Made by a program: the position numbers and the translations under genes. From the NCBI RefSeq assembly GCF_017312725.1, contig NZ_BOPO01000028.1, positions 53,811 through 117,810 on the forward strand: a DNA stretch of 64,000 nucleotides, written 5' to 3'. The stretch comes from Actinocatenispora comari. Its GTDB lineage: Bacteria; Actinomycetota; Actinomycetes; Mycobacteriales; Micromonosporaceae. Below the pieces are notes generated by a model. It was not told the origin of the DNA. It did not search any database and saw nothing but the letters and a program-made list of their open reading frames with translations. Shown one piece after another: positions 9,544-18,422 of this stretch; positions within the stretch are counted from its first letter, which is position 1, and the number at the start of each line of letters is the position of its first letter.

Positions 9544-10869
9544 TTGCTCTCCGCCTTTGTCAGTGCGTTCAAAACGCCTGACCTGCGCAAGAAACTGCTG
9601 TTCACGGTCTTCATCCTGGCCATCTTCCGGCTCGGGGCCGCGTTGCCGAGTCCCGGCGTGTCGTACACGAACGTGCAGACCTGTATCGGCATCGCGTCGA
9701 AGTCCGGTGGTACGCAGGACGTCTTCACCCTGCTGAACCTCTTCTCCGGTGGCGCGCTGTTCCAGTTGAGTGTGTTCGCGCTGGGCATCATGCCCTACAT
9801 CACCGCGAGCATCATCCTGCAGCTGCTCACCGTGGTGATTCCGCGGTTGGAGCTGCTGAAGAAGGAAGGCCAGTCCGGCCAGGCGAAGATCACCCAGTAC
9901 ACGCGGTACCTGACGCTCGGGCTCGCGGTGCTGCAGGCGTCCGGCTACATCGCGCTCGCCGAGTCGGGCCAGCTGTTCGGCAACCAGTGCCCGGACCCGA
10001 TCATCCCGACCGTCGGCCCGCTGCCGCACTGGCTGACCCTGGTGATGATCGTGACCACGATGACCGCCGGCACCGGCTGCATCATGTGGCTGGGCGAGCT
10101 GATCACCGACCGCGGTGTCGGCAACGGCATGTCGGTGCTGATCTTCACCAACATCGCGGCCCGGATGCCCGCCGAGGGCTGGACGATCCTGAAGAAGGGC
10201 ACGCTGACCTTCGCGATCGTGCTGGGCATCGGCATCGTGGTGATCGCCGCGGTGGTCTTCATCGAACAGGCCCAACGCCGGGTCCCGGTGCAGTACGCGA
10301 AGCGCATGATCGGCCGCCGGATGTTCGGCGGCACCTCGACCTACATCCCGTTGAAGGTCAACCAGGCCGGCGTCATCCCGGTGATCTTCGCGTCGTCGCT
10401 GCTCTACCTGCCGCAGCTGGTCACCCAGCTGGCCGGGTCGAACAGCACGAACTCGGTCGTGGTGTTCATCAACAGGTACATCACCCAGCCGAACAACTGG
10501 GTCCACATCCTCTTCTACTTCTTCCTGATCATCTTCTTCACGTACTTCTACGTCGCGATCACGTTCAACCCCACCGAGGTCGCGGACAACATGAAGAAGT
10601 ACGGCGGGTTCGTGCCCGGCATCCGGCCCGGCCGGCCGACCGCCGAGTACCTCGACTACATCTTGAGCCGGATCACCCTGCCCGGTTCGCTCTACCTGGG
10701 CATCATCTCCGTCCTGCCGAACCTGTTCATCGGCCTGGTCGGCGGTAACGTCCAGAACTTCCCCTTCGGTGGTACGGCCGTGCTGATCATGGTCGGTGTG
10801 GGCCTGGAGACTGTGAAGCAGATCGAGTCGCAGCTGATGCAGCGCAACTACGAAGGGTTCCTCCGGTAG
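9544..10869 (+). CDS. secY: Protein translocase subunit SecY
   Basis: Central channel of the SecYEG translocon in the cytoplasmic membrane. The product is 441 residues from a TTG with GGAGGAA at 9533-9539; this gives the usual beginning LLSAFVSAFKTPDLRKKLLFT. The longer open frame from 9484 would add 20 unusual residues. Ten membrane segments can be followed, with the plug region PSPGVSYTNV, the segment LGIMPYITASIILQLLTVVIP, and the basic cytoplasmic loop AQRRVPVQYAKRMIGRR. It leads into adk and map, as in most Gram-positive bacteria. Confidence 0.96.
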   Translation: MLSAFVSAFKTPDLRKKLLFTVFILAIFRLGAALPSPGVSYTNVQTCIGIASKSGGTQDVFTLLNLFSGGALFQLSVFALGIMPYITASIILQLLTVVIPRLELLKKEGQSGQAKITQYTRYLTLGLAVLQASGYIALAESGQLFGNQCPDPIIPTVGPLPHWLTLVMIVTTMTAGTGCIMWLGELITDRGVGNGMSVLIFTNIAARMPAEGWTILKKGTLTFAIVLGIGIVVIAAVVFIEQAQRRVPVQYAKRMIGRRMFGGTSTYIPLKVNQAGVIPVIFASSLLYLPQLVTQLAGSNSTNSVVVFINRYITQPNNWVHILFYFFLIIFFTYFYVAITFNPTEVADNMKKYGGFVPGIRPGRPTAEYLDYILSRITLPGSLYLGIISVLPNLFIGLVGGNVQNFPFGGTAVLIMVGVGLETVKQIESQLMQRNYEGFLR

Positions 10870-10928
10870 TGTCGCCGCGCAGCGGCAGCGATGTGCCGGC
10901 AGAGCGGATCGGGGCGGCGGCGTGAGCG

Positions 10929-11044
10929 GCCGGCCGGAGCAAGGCGGAGGGCAGCGCGCATGAGCGAGCGTCAGCGAGCGGTTCGTGAGCATCGCGGTCT
11001 CGTGTCTGCTGCCCGGCCGAAGCGAAGCGGAGGGCGGGCATGAG
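10929..11044 (+). repeat. Duplicated leader segment before adk
   Basis: Two imperfect copies of a 30-base GC-rich segment. One is at about 10933-10964 (GGCCGGAGCAAGGCGGAGGG, then CGCGCATGAG). The other is at 11014-11044 (GGCCGAAGCGAAGCGGAGGG, then CGGGCATGAG) and includes the true adk start. The first copy also ends in ATGAG followed by GCGAGCGTCAGCGAGCG, a short GAGCG-type repeat. A related tract (GTGAGTGAGCGAACC) lies at 56325 before tsaD. Function unknown; it looks like a dispersed intergenic repeat. Confidence 0.5.
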
Positions 11045-11693
11045 GTTGGTGCTGGTGGGTCCGCCCGGGGCGGGCAAGGGGACCCAGGCGGAGTTCATCG
11101 CCGCGCACCTGTCGGTGCCGAAGATCTCCACCGGTGACATCCTGCGGGCCAACGTCGCCGACGGCACCGAGCTGGGGCGCGAGGCCAAGGGCTACATGGA
11201 CTCCGGCGAGCTGGTCCCCGACCAGGTCGTGATCAACATGGTGCGGGACCGGCTGGCCGAGCCGGACGCCGAGGACGGCTTCCTGCTGGACGGCTTCCCG
11301 CGTACCGTGCCGCAGGCGCAGGAGCTCGACAAGATGCTCGCCGACCTCGGTACCGGCCTCGACCTGGTGTTGGAGCTGGTGGTCGAGGAGGAAGAGGTCA
11401 TCCGGCGGCTGTCCGGCCGGCGGAACTGCCGTGGCTGCACGAAGATCTGGCACGTCGAGTTCGATCCGACCACGGTGGACGGCGTCTGCGACCGGTGCGG
11501 TGGCGAGCTGTTCCAGCGCGACGACGACAAGCCGGAGACCATCGCCGAGCGCCTCCGGGTGTACGCGCGGGACACCCAGCCGCTGGTGGCCTACTACGCC
11601 GCCCAGGGCAAGCTCGTCGGCCTCGACGCGGTCGGGCCGGTCGAGGACGTGACCCAGCGCGCGTACGACGCTCTCGCGTCCTACGGCGGCTGA
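11040..11693 (+). CDS. adk: Adenylate kinase, zinc-lid form
   Basis: Interconverts ATP plus AMP and two ADP in the cytoplasm. The 217-residue product has the P-loop GPPGAGKGT (residues 7-15) and the AMP-binding DGFPRT. It is the long form with an inserted LID domain that carries two CxxC pairs (CRGC and CDRC, about residues 130-155), which in related enzymes bind structural zinc. ATG follows GCGGAGGGCGGGC. Gene order secY-adk-map is standard. Confidence 0.97.
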   Translation: MRLVLVGPPGAGKGTQAEFIAAHLSVPKISTGDILRANVADGTELGREAKGYMDSGELVPDQVVINMVRDRLAEPDAEDGFLLDGFPRTVPQAQELDKMLADLGTGLDLVLELVVEEEEVIRRLSGRRNCRGCTKIWHVEFDPTTVDGVCDRCGGELFQRDDDKPETIAERLRVYARDTQPLVAYYAAQGKLVGLDAVGPVEDVTQRAYDALASYGG

Positions 11694-11766
11694 CCGACCG
11701 TCCGCGGGCGGCGCCGGGCCTCGGCCCGGTCGCCGCGGCGGTACGCACGATCCGTGAGGAACCACC

Positions 11767-12591
11767 TTGTTCGCCAAGCAGCAGATCCAGCTCAAGACGC
11801 CGGAACAGATCAGGATGATGCGGCGGGCCGGGCTGCTCGTCGCGGACACCCTGGCGAAGGTGCGGGCCGCGGTGGCGCCGGGCGTGTCCACCGCCGAGCT
11901 GGACGAGCTGGCCGAGGAGAACATCCGGGCCAACGGCGGGATCCCGAACTTCAAGGGCTACTACGGCTATCCGGCGACGATCTGCGCGTCGGTCAACGAC
12001 CAGGTCGTGCACGCGATCCCGAGCCGCAAGCAGGTACTGGCCGAGGGCGACATCATCTCGATCGACGCCGGCGCGATCATCGCCGGCTGGCACGGCGACT
12101 CGGCGATCACGGTACCGGTGGGTGAGGTCGACCCCGCGTTGCTGCGGATGATCGAGGTGGCCGAGGACGCGATGTGGGCCGGCATCGCCGCTGCCGGTAC
12201 CGGCCGGAAGCTCACCGACATCTCCGCCGCGGTGGAGCGCACGGTGCACGCGGGCGGGCCGTACGGGATCGTCGAGGGGTACGGCGGGCACGGCATCGGC
12301 ACCGAGATGCACCAGGACCCGCACATCCTCAACTACGGCAAGCCGGGCCGCGGGCCGAAGCTCGTTCCCGGGATGGCGTTGGCCATCGAGCCGATGATCA
12401 CGATGGGCTCGGCCGACGTGGTGGAGCAGGACGACCAGTGGACGGTGGTCACCGTCGACGGCTCCCGCGCCGCGCACGTGGAGCACTCGATCGCGCTGTG
12501 CGGCGACGGGCTGTGGGTGCTGACCGCGGTCGATGGTGGCAAGGAGCGGCTCGGTCCGCTGGCGTCCGCCCTCGCCGACTCGGCCGACTGA
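11767..12591 (+). CDS. map: Methionine aminopeptidase, type I
   Basis: Removes the initiator methionine from new proteins and needs two metal ions. The 274-residue product starts at TTG with GTGAGGAACC upstream. Metal ligands of the family are visible: Asp100 (IISIDAG), Asp111 (GWHGDS), the His of GGHGIGTEMH, the Glu of LAIEPM and the Glu of VEHSI. His82 matches the substrate-binding position. It belongs with secY and adk and precedes infA, the usual actinobacterial order, here interrupted by a DUF1707 gene. Confidence 0.96.
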   Translation: MFAKQQIQLKTPEQIRMMRRAGLLVADTLAKVRAAVAPGVSTAELDELAEENIRANGGIPNFKGYYGYPATICASVNDQVVHAIPSRKQVLAEGDIISIDAGAIIAGWHGDSAITVPVGEVDPALLRMIEVAEDAMWAGIAAAGTGRKLTDISAAVERTVHAGGPYGIVEGYGGHGIGTEMHQDPHILNYGKPGRGPKLVPGMALAIEPMITMGSADVVEQDDQWTVVTVDGSRAAHVEHSIALCGDGLWVLTAVDGGKERLGPLASALADSAD

Positions 12592-12800
12592 CGGCCGGTT
12601 CGGCCGGACCGCCCCGGCTACGGGCGTGCGTGGCCTGGCCGCGGGGGTCGGCAGGCTGACCCGACTGCCCGTGCGCTGTCTGGGCGCCGTTTGCCGCCTG
12701 AGAGGTCACTGAGCCGGCGAGCTGGCCGGGGTAAGCGCTTTCCCGAATTCCCCGCCGTACGATGGACGTGGTGGCTCTGCAGCGCGGGGAGGGGGCGGCC

Positions 12801-13196
12801 GTGGACCGGCAGGACATGCGGGTTTCCGATGCCGAGCGGCAGGAGGTCGCCGAGCGGCTGCGCACCGCGCTCGGCGAGGGTCGGCTGGAGCTCGACGAGT
12901 ACGACCAGCGGGTGCAGTCGGCGTACCAGGCGAAGACCTATCGCGAGCTGGTGCCGCTGACCGCGGACCTGCCCGACGTGCCGATGCCGGTGCCGCCGGC
13001 GCTGGGGCGGGTGCGCGAGCAGCAACGCTCTGCCCACCCGAACCGGACGGTGGCGCTGCTGTCGGTGGTGTTCGTGTTCATCGGCCTGAGCGTGTTGCTC
13101 TCGGTGGCCAGCGGTGGGGTGTTGGTGCCGTTCTGGCCGTTGTTCATCTTCGGCTTCTGGGGCCTGGCCCGCTCCGGGCGGTACGGGCGGCGTTGA
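12801..13196 (+). CDS. DUF1707 (SHOCT-like) small membrane protein
   Basis: 131 residues from a GTG preceded by GGGGAGGGGG; an in-frame ATG at 12762 would add 13 residues. The N-terminus is the DUF1707 motif (MRVSDAERQEVAERLRTALGEGRLELDEYDQRVQSAY), a short helical domain found in many actinobacterial proteins of unknown function. Two hydrophobic segments follow (TVALLSVVFVFIGLSVLLS and VLVPFWPLFIFGFWGLA), so it is a membrane protein with a short Arg-rich tail. It sits alone between map and infA. No enzyme motif is seen. Confidence 0.8.
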   Translation: MDRQDMRVSDAERQEVAERLRTALGEGRLELDEYDQRVQSAYQAKTYRELVPLTADLPDVPMPVPPALGRVREQQRSAHPNRTVALLSVVFVFIGLSVLLSVASGGVLVPFWPLFIFGFWGLARSGRYGRR

Positions 13197-13239
13197 GAGA
13201 GGTCGCGACCGGCTCGGCCGCGACCTCCACCACCCCTGC

Positions 13240-13407
13240 TGGCAGGCGCGGGGGCGGCGGGCTAAGATATCCGGTGGCGCACAGCGCCCGTCCCTTTGTG
13301 TCCGGAATCCGAACGACGTCGTGACCTCGTCTCCTGCGAGGCGGGCGCACAGCGTTCGGCCGGTCCGCCGGGGCGCGGCTGAGGGTGTTGTACGTCGACC
13401 ATAGGAT
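13240..13407 (+). promoter_or_regulatory. Candidate promoters for infA-rpmJ
   Basis: Two -10-like hexamers lie upstream of infA: TAAGAT at 13263-13268, with TGGCAG at 13240-13245 as a weak -35 (17-base spacer), and TAGGAT at 13402-13407, 26 bases before the ATG, without a good -35. Both fit loosely defined actinobacterial promoters. The 237-base gap after the DUF1707 gene makes a new promoter here likely. Confidence 0.4.
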
Positions 13408-13433
13408 CCGACTCGTCACGGTTAGCGGAGGAC

Positions 13434-13655
13434 ATGCCGAAAAAGGACGGCGCCATCGAGATCGAGGGCCGTGTCGTCGAGCCCCTGCCGAACGCGATGT
13501 TCCGCGTGGAGCTCACCAACGGTCACCGGGTGTTGGCACACATCAGCGGCAAGATGCGGCAGCACTACATCCGCATCCTGCCGGAAGACCGAGTCGTCGT
13601 GGAGCTCTCTCCCTACGACCTGACTCGGGGTCGCATCGTCTACCGCTACAAGTAG
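13434..13655 (+). CDS. infA: Translation initiation factor IF-1
   Basis: IF-1 occupies the ribosomal A site during initiation and assists IF-2 and IF-3. The 73-residue product is a single OB fold: [40 protein letters not shown] and [22 protein letters not shown] lies 6 bases before the ATG. It is followed by rpmJ and the alpha operon, the conserved order. Confidence 0.98.
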   Translation: MPKKDGAIEIEGRVVEPLPNAMFRVELTNGHRVLAHISGKMRQHYIRILPEDRVVVELSPYDLTRGRIVYRYK

Positions 13656-13805
13656 CCCGCTCGTCGGGCCGCTTCGAGTGGCGAGGCTGTCGGGCCGTGG
13701 TCCGAGACGCCTCGCCGTCTGCTCGCTGACGCGGATCCGCGTGTCCGTGATCGAACGCGTTCCCGCATACGCGGGGCGAGGATCGCAACAAGGAAGCCAA
13801 CAACC

Positions 13806-13919
13806 GTGAAGGTAAAGCCGAGCGTCAAGAAGATCTGCAACAAGTGCCGGGTGATCCGTCGCCACGGCCGGGTCATGGTGATCTGCTCCGACCCGCGCCA
13901 CAAGCAGCGTCAGGGCTGA
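13806..13919 (+). CDS. rpmJ: 50S ribosomal protein L36, zinc form
   Basis: The smallest ribosomal protein, 37 residues from a GTG start. It has the zinc ligands Cys11, Cys14, Cys27 and His32 (ICNKC, ICSDPRH), so it is the zinc-containing paralogue. The sequence begins [26 protein letters not shown] lies upstream. It sits between infA and rpsM as expected. Confidence 0.97.
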   Translation: MKVKPSVKKICNKCRVIRRHGRVMVICSDPRHKQRQG

Positions 13920-13961
13920 CCCAGCACCGAACCAGCGGATCTCGACGCTGACAACAGAAAG

Positions 13962-14031
13962 GCCCGTCCACAGTTCACCCCCGGCCCGGAGGCCGGGGCC
14001 CCGCTCATTGGGCGGGCGGGGACGGACGGGC
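13962..14031 (+). promoter_or_regulatory. Structured leader before rpsM
   Basis: An outer 8-bp stem (GCCCGTCC at 13962-13969 with GGACGGGC at 14024-14031) encloses an inner perfect 8-bp hairpin (CCCCGGCC 13979-13986, CGGA loop, GGCCGGGG 13991-13998). It lies between rpmJ and rpsM, 37 bases before the start. In Escherichia coli the alpha operon is regulated by S4 binding near the rpsM start; that this element plays a similar role is only a guess. It could also be an attenuator. Confidence 0.4.
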
Positions 14032-14068
14032 GCAGACCTCCGGAAGGACACGAGGAGCACGCCCAGCA

Positions 14069-14449
14069 ATGGCACGTCTGGTCGGCGTTGATCTCCCCCG
14101 CGAAAAGCGGCTGGAGATCGCGCTCACGTACATCTACGGGGTCGGTCGGACTCGCGCGGCGGAGACGCTCGCGAAGACCGGCGTGAGCCCGGACAAGCGC
14201 GTCCGTGACCTCACCGACGAGGAGCTGGTTTCGCTCCGCGACTGGATCGAGGCCAACTACCAGGTAGAGGGCGACCTTCGCCGCGAGGTTGCTTCGGACA
14301 TCAGGCGCAAGATCGAGATCGGTTGCTACCAGGGCATCCGGCACCGTCGCGGCCTGCCCGTCCGCGGGCAGCGGACCCGTACCAACGCGCGTGGACGCAA
14401 GGGTCCCAAGCGCACCGTCGCCGGCAAGAAGAAGCCCGGCAAGAAGTAG
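14069..14449 (+). CDS. rpsM: 30S ribosomal protein S13
   Basis: S13 is in the head of the 30S subunit and contacts P-site tRNA and L5. The 126-residue product starts [24 protein letters not shown] and has the basic tail [23 protein letters not shown]. First gene of the alpha operon. The ribosome binding site is GGAAGGACACGAGGAG upstream. Confidence 0.98.
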   Translation: MARLVGVDLPREKRLEIALTYIYGVGRTRAAETLAKTGVSPDKRVRDLTDEELVSLRDWIEANYQVEGDLRREVASDIRRKIEIGCYQGIRHRRGLPVRGQRTRTNARGRKGPKRTVAGKKKPGKK

Positions 14450-14480
14450 TAGCCACCTCGATTAGGAGAGACATACAGGT

Positions 14481-14882
14481 ATGCCGCCCAAGGCGCGCGC
14501 CGGTGCCAAGAAGGTACGGCGCAAGGAGAAGAAGAACGTGGCCCACGGCCACGCCCACATCAAGAGCACGTTCAACAACACGATCGTGTCGATCACCGAC
14601 CCGACCGGCGCGGTGATCTCGTGGGCGTCGTCCGGCCAGGTGGGTTTCAAGGGCTCCCGCAAGTCGACCCCGTTCGCGGCGCAGATGGCGGCCGAGGCCG
14701 CCGCCCGCCGTGCCATGGAGCACGGCATGCGCAAGGTCGACGTGTTCGTCAAGGGTCCCGGTTCCGGCCGGGAGACCGCGATCCGGTCGCTGCAGGGCGC
14801 CGGGCTCGAGGTCGGTTCGATCCAGGACGTCACGCCGCAGCCGCACAACGGATGCCGTCCGCCGAAGCGGCGTCGGGTCTGA
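14481..14882 (+). CDS. rpsK: 30S ribosomal protein S11
   Basis: S11 lies on the platform near the mRNA exit. The 133-residue product has a basic N-terminus ([19 protein letters not shown]), the core [18 protein letters not shown] and the end [29 protein letters not shown] precedes the ATG. Sixteen bases separate it from rpsD. Confidence 0.98.
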   Translation: MPPKARAGAKKVRRKEKKNVAHGHAHIKSTFNNTIVSITDPTGAVISWASSGQVGFKGSRKSTPFAAQMAAEAAARRAMEHGMRKVDVFVKGPGSGRETAIRSLQGAGLEVGSIQDVTPQPHNGCRPPKRRRV

Positions 14883-14898
14883 GGGGGAGCAGAGAATC

Positions 14899-15525
14899 AT
14901 GGCTCGTTACACAGGCGCGGACTGCCGCCGGTGCCGTCGCGAGAAGATGAAGCTGTACCTCAAGGGCAGCAAGTGCGAGGGCCCGAAGTGCCCGCTGGAG
15001 TCCCGGCCCTACCCGCCCGGCCAGCACGGCCGCGGTCGGCTCAAGGAGACCGAGTACCTGCTCCAGCTGCGTGAGAAGCAGAAGGCCAAGCGGGTCTACG
15101 GCGTGCTCGAGAAGCAGTTCGTCCGGTACTACGACGAGGCGAACCGGCAGAAGGGCAAGACCGGCGAGGCGCTGCTGCAGCTGCTGGAGATGCGGCTGGA
15201 CAACGTGCTCTACCGGGCCGGCTACGCGAAGTCGCGTGACATGGCCCGCCAGCTGATCCGGCACGGTCACATCGTGGTGAACGGCCGCAAGGTCGACATC
15301 CCGTCGTACCAGGTCTCCGAGCACGACATCGTCGAGGTCCGGGAGAAGTCCCGCGAGCTGACGCCGTTCGTGGTCGCGCGGGCCGAGGCCGGCGAGAAGA
15401 CCGTCCCGGCGTGGCTGGAGGCGATCCCCGGCCAGATGAAGGTTCTGATCCACTCGACGCCGGCCCGGCAGGTCATCGACACGCCGGTGCAGGAGCAGCT
15501 CATCGTCGAGTACTACTCGAAGTAA
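14899..15525 (+). CDS. rpsD: 30S ribosomal protein S4, zinc type
   Basis: Primary 16S rRNA binder of the body and, in some bacteria, the translational regulator of the alpha operon. The product is 208 residues from an ATG after GGGGGAGCAGAG. Zinc ligands Cys9, Cys12, Cys26 and Cys31 are present. The S4 RNA-binding domain (MRLDNVLYRAGYAKSRDMARQLIRHGHIVVNGR) covers about residues 95-130. The frame is open upstream, but only inside rpsK. Confidence 0.97.
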   Translation: MARYTGADCRRCRREKMKLYLKGSKCEGPKCPLESRPYPPGQHGRGRLKETEYLLQLREKQKAKRVYGVLEKQFVRYYDEANRQKGKTGEALLQLLEMRLDNVLYRAGYAKSRDMARQLIRHGHIVVNGRKVDIPSYQVSEHDIVEVREKSRELTPFVVARAEAGEKTVPAWLEAIPGQMKVLIHSTPARQVIDTPVQEQLIVEYYSK

Positions 15526-15538
15526 CACCTGTGGCATC

Positions 15539-15593
15539 GGGTCGCGGGCCGCTCGTCGGCGGTTCGCGACCCGGCCCGGGGCGCATGCCCCGG
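15539..15593 (+). terminator. Tandem hairpins between rpsD and rpoA
   Basis: Stem GGGTCGCG (15539-15546) pairs with CGCGACCC (15565-15572), followed at once by CCGGGGC-GCAT-GCCCCGG (15576-15593). No T run follows. They could attenuate transcription between rpsD and rpoA or be processing sites; rpoA has a strong ribosome binding site of its own. Confidence 0.5.
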
Positions 15594-15654
15594 AACCGCA
15601 GCGTGAAGTTTGCGGCGTCATATGGCGGGCGTCCGACTTAGAAGGAGATACACC

Positions 15655-16677
15655 GTGCTCATCACCCAGCGGCCGTCGCTGTCCGAGGAGTCGATCGTCG
15701 AGAACCGTTCGCGGTTCACGATCGAGCCGTTGGAGCCCGGCTTCGGGTACACCCTCGGCAACTCGCTGCGGCGTACCCTGCTCAGCTCGATTCCCGGCGC
15801 GGCCGTCACCAGCATCAAGATCGACGGCGTGCTGCACGAGTTCACGACGATCCCCGGGGTCAAGGAGGACGTCGTCGACCTGGTGCTGAACATCAAGGAG
15901 CTGACCGTCAGCTCCGAGCACGACGAGCCGGTCACCATGTACCTGCGCAAGCAGGGCCCCGGCCCGGTCACCGCGGGCGACATCCAGCCGCCGGCCGGCG
16001 TCGAGGTGCACAACCCCGACCTGCACCTGGCCACCCTGAACGACAAGGGTCGGCTGGACATGGAGCTCGTCGTCGAGCGTGGCCGCGGGTACGTGACCGC
16101 GGCGCAGAACAAGCAGCAGGGCCAGGAGATCGGCCGGATCCCGGTCGACTCGATCTACTCGCCGGTGCTCAAGGTCAGCTACCGGGTCGAGGCCACTCGT
16201 GTCGAGCAGCGCACCGACTTCGACAAGCTGATCCTGGACGTCGAGACGAAGAACTCGATCTCGCCGCGTACCGCGCTGGCCTCCGCCGGTTCGACCCTGG
16301 TCGAGCTGTTCGGGCTAGCCCGCGAGCTGGACGAGGCGGCCGAGGGCATCGACATCGGCCCGTCGCCGCAGGACGCGCAGCTCGCTGCCGACCTGGCGCT
16401 GCCGATCGAGGAGCTGGACCTGACCGTCCGGTCGTACAACTGCCTCAAGCGCGAGGGCATCAACAGCGTCGGTGAGCTGCTGTCCCGTACCGAGGCTGAC
16501 TTGCTGGACATCCGGAACTTCGGTCAGAAGTCCATCGACGAGGTCAAGATGAAGCTGGCCGGTATGGGGCTGGGCCTGAAGGACCAGGCTCCCGGGTTCG
16601 ACCCCGCCAGCGTCGCGGAGAGCTTCGCCGAGCCGGACTACGACGGCAACGACTACCGCGAGACCGAGCAGCTGTAG
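15655..16677 (+). CDS. rpoA: RNA polymerase subunit alpha
   Basis: Assembly platform and regulator contact of RNA polymerase. The product is 340 residues from a GTG with GAAGGAG at 15641-15647, a near-ideal ribosome binding site. The N-terminal assembly domain ([26 protein letters not shown]) is followed by a linker and the C-terminal DNA- and activator-binding domain ([20 protein letters not shown] to [10 protein letters not shown], about residues 255-310), then an acidic tail. The frame extends 15 codons upstream without family support. Confidence 0.97.
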   Translation: MLITQRPSLSEESIVENRSRFTIEPLEPGFGYTLGNSLRRTLLSSIPGAAVTSIKIDGVLHEFTTIPGVKEDVVDLVLNIKELTVSSEHDEPVTMYLRKQGPGPVTAGDIQPPAGVEVHNPDLHLATLNDKGRLDMELVVERGRGYVTAAQNKQQGQEIGRIPVDSIYSPVLKVSYRVEATRVEQRTDFDKLILDVETKNSISPRTALASAGSTLVELFGLARELDEAAEGIDIGPSPQDAQLAADLALPIEELDLTVRSYNCLKREGINSVGELLSRTEADLLDIRNFGQKSIDEVKMKLAGMGLGLKDQAPGFDPASVAESFAEPDYDGNDYRETEQL

Positions 16678-16792
16678 CCGCGAGTCGCGACGTGGCCAGC
16701 CTTCGTCGCGACCCACGACGGAGCAGTACTGCGCTGGAGTACTTCGCCGGCAAGGGGCACCCCCGAGCCGCACTGAATAAGGAGCCTGAGAA

Positions 16793-17296
16793 ATGCCCAA
16801 GCCGACCAGGGGTGCCCGCCTGGGTGGCAGCCCGGCCCACGAGCGGATGCTGCTGGCGAACCTGGCGACGTCGCTGTTCAAGCACGGCCGGATCACCACC
16901 ACCGAGGCCAAGGCCAAGCGGGTCCGTCCGCTGGCCGAGCGGATGGTGACCTTCGCCAAGCGCGGCGACCTGCACGCGCGTCGCCGGGTCGCCACCGTCA
17001 TCCGTGACAAGGACGTGGCGTACCAGCTGTTCGCCGAGATCGCACCGCGGTTCACCGCCCGGCCGGGTGGCTACACCCGGATCGTGAAGGTGGGCCCGCG
17101 CAAGGGCGACAACGCGCCGATGGCCGTCATCGAGCTGGTCGAGGAGCTGGCCGAGCCGGCGAAGCCGGCCCGTTCGTCCCGCCCGGCGAAGAAGCAGGAC
17201 AACGCCGCCGCGCTGGCGCCGGAGGAGTCGACCCCGGCTCCGGCGGCGGAGGCCGACGAGCCGGCCGCGTCCGACGAGAGCAAGACCGAGGAGTAG
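16793..17296 (+). CDS. rplQ: 50S ribosomal protein L17 with an acidic tail
   Basis: L17 lies at the subunit base near the tunnel exit. The product is 167 residues. Residues 1-120 are ordinary L17 ([29 protein letters not shown]), and the rest is an extra low-complexity tail rich in Ala, Pro and Glu, probably disordered. Similar tails occur on L22 and S3 in this cluster. A hairpin terminator follows 24 bases after the stop. Confidence 0.97.
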   Translation: MPKPTRGARLGGSPAHERMLLANLATSLFKHGRITTTEAKAKRVRPLAERMVTFAKRGDLHARRRVATVIRDKDVAYQLFAEIAPRFTARPGGYTRIVKVGPRKGDNAPMAVIELVEELAEPAKPARSSRPAKKQDNAAALAPEESTPAPAAEADEPAASDESKTEE

Positions 17297-17320
17297 ATCT
17301 CTCCTCGCTGTGCGATGCCC

Positions 17321-17349
17321 GAGCCCGTCACCCCCGTGGTGGCGGGCTC
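17321..17349 (+). terminator. Terminator hairpin after rplQ
   Basis: Twelve-pair stem with one T-G wobble (GAGCCCGTCACC with GGTGGCGGGCTC) around a 5-base loop. It ends the alpha operon. It lies 29 bases before the truA start, so truA may be reached by read-through. Confidence 0.6.
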
Positions 17350-17378
17350 GGTGCGTACCGGAAGCGAAGGTGGTGGCG

Positions 17379-18233
17379 GTGCGGCTGCGGTTGCGGGTGG
17401 CGTACGACGGGACCGGGTTCTCCGGCTGGGCGGTGCAGCCGGAACGACGCACCGTCGCCGGTGAGCTGACCGCGGCGCTGGACCGGCTGTTCGACCCGGC
17501 GACCGGGCTGACCGTCGCCGGCCGCACCGACGCCGGCGTGCACGCCACCGGCCAGGTCTGCCACGTCGACGTACCGGACGACCAGTGGCGGCGGGTGGCC
17601 ACCTCGCGCGGCGCCGGCGAACCGGACCCGGTCCTGCTGGTACGGCGGCTCGCCGGGGTGCTGCCGCCCGACGTGCGGGTGCCGAGGGTCGAGGTCGTCG
17701 ACGACCGGTTCGACGCGCGGTTCTCGGCGTTGCGCCGGCACTACCGGTACCGGATCACCGACGACCCGGCCGGGCCGCCGCCGCTGCGCCGGTTCGACAC
17801 GCTGGGCTGGCCGCGCCCGCTGTCGCTCGACGCGATGGCGGCCGCCGCGCCGGGGCTGCTCGGCGAGCACGACTTCGCCGCGTACTGCCGGCGCAAGCCG
17901 GACGCAACCACGATCCGCGAGCTGCAGCGGCTCGACGTGACCCGGGACGGCGACGTCGTCACGGTCGCGGTGTCGGCGGACGCGTTCTGCCAGGCGATGG
18001 TGCGCAGCCTGGTCGGCGCGCTGCTCGCGGTCGGCGAGGGTCGGCGACCGGTGGACTGGCCGGCGAGCCTGCTGACCCGGACCGAGCGCTCCAGCGAGGT
18101 CACCGTGGCGCCGGCGCACGGCCTGACCCTGGTCGGCGTCGACTATCCGAGCGAACCGGCCGAGTGGGCCAGCCGGGACGCCGCCACCCGCCGCCGCCGC
18201 GACGTCTGCCCGCTCCGCCGCCGCGACGGGTGA
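17379..18233 (+). CDS. truA: tRNA pseudouridine(38-40) synthase TruA
   Basis: Converts uridines 38, 39 and 40 in the anticodon arm of many tRNAs to pseudouridine. The product is 284 residues from the GTG giving MRLRLRVAYDGTGFSGW; GTGs at 17370 and 17373 are alternatives. The catalytic Asp51 lies in GRTDAGVHA. Further family blocks are ARFSALRRHYRYRI and FCQAMVRSLVGALLAVGEGR. It follows rplQ, the common position in actinobacteria. Confidence 0.95.
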   Translation: MRLRLRVAYDGTGFSGWAVQPERRTVAGELTAALDRLFDPATGLTVAGRTDAGVHATGQVCHVDVPDDQWRRVATSRGAGEPDPVLLVRRLAGVLPPDVRVPRVEVVDDRFDARFSALRRHYRYRITDDPAGPPPLRRFDTLGWPRPLSLDAMAAAAPGLLGEHDFAAYCRRKPDATTIRELQRLDVTRDGDVVTVAVSADAFCQAMVRSLVGALLAVGEGRRPVDWPASLLTRTERSSEVTVAPAHGLTLVGVDYPSEPAEWASRDAATRRRRDVCPLRRRDG

Positions 18234-18339
18234 CCGCGCCGCCGGTACCGGACGAGCTACGGGTCGCCGCTGCCGGGCGCCGCGACCCGTAACCGCCCGC
18301 CCGGTACGGACACACTGGGCCGGCGCTCGCTCTCGCTGG

Positions 18340-18422
18340 GGCTGCGCCGGGTGCTCGGCCGAGGTGGGCTGTGCCGGGTGCTCGGCCGAGGTCAGCGGCT
18401 GTGCCGGGTGCTCGGCCGAGGT
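18340..18422. repeat. Three tandem 26-base repeats overlapping the GNAT 3' end
   Basis: Three copies of GGCTGYGCCGGGTGCTCGGC followed by CGAGGT start at 18340, 18367 and 18397 (spacing 27 and 30). The 30-base interval between copies 2 and 3 holds the extra bases that form the TGA stop of the minus-strand GNAT gene at 18392-18394; without them the frame would run on through the repeats. The 158 bases between truA and the GNAT stop hold nothing else recognisable. Confidence 0.75.
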
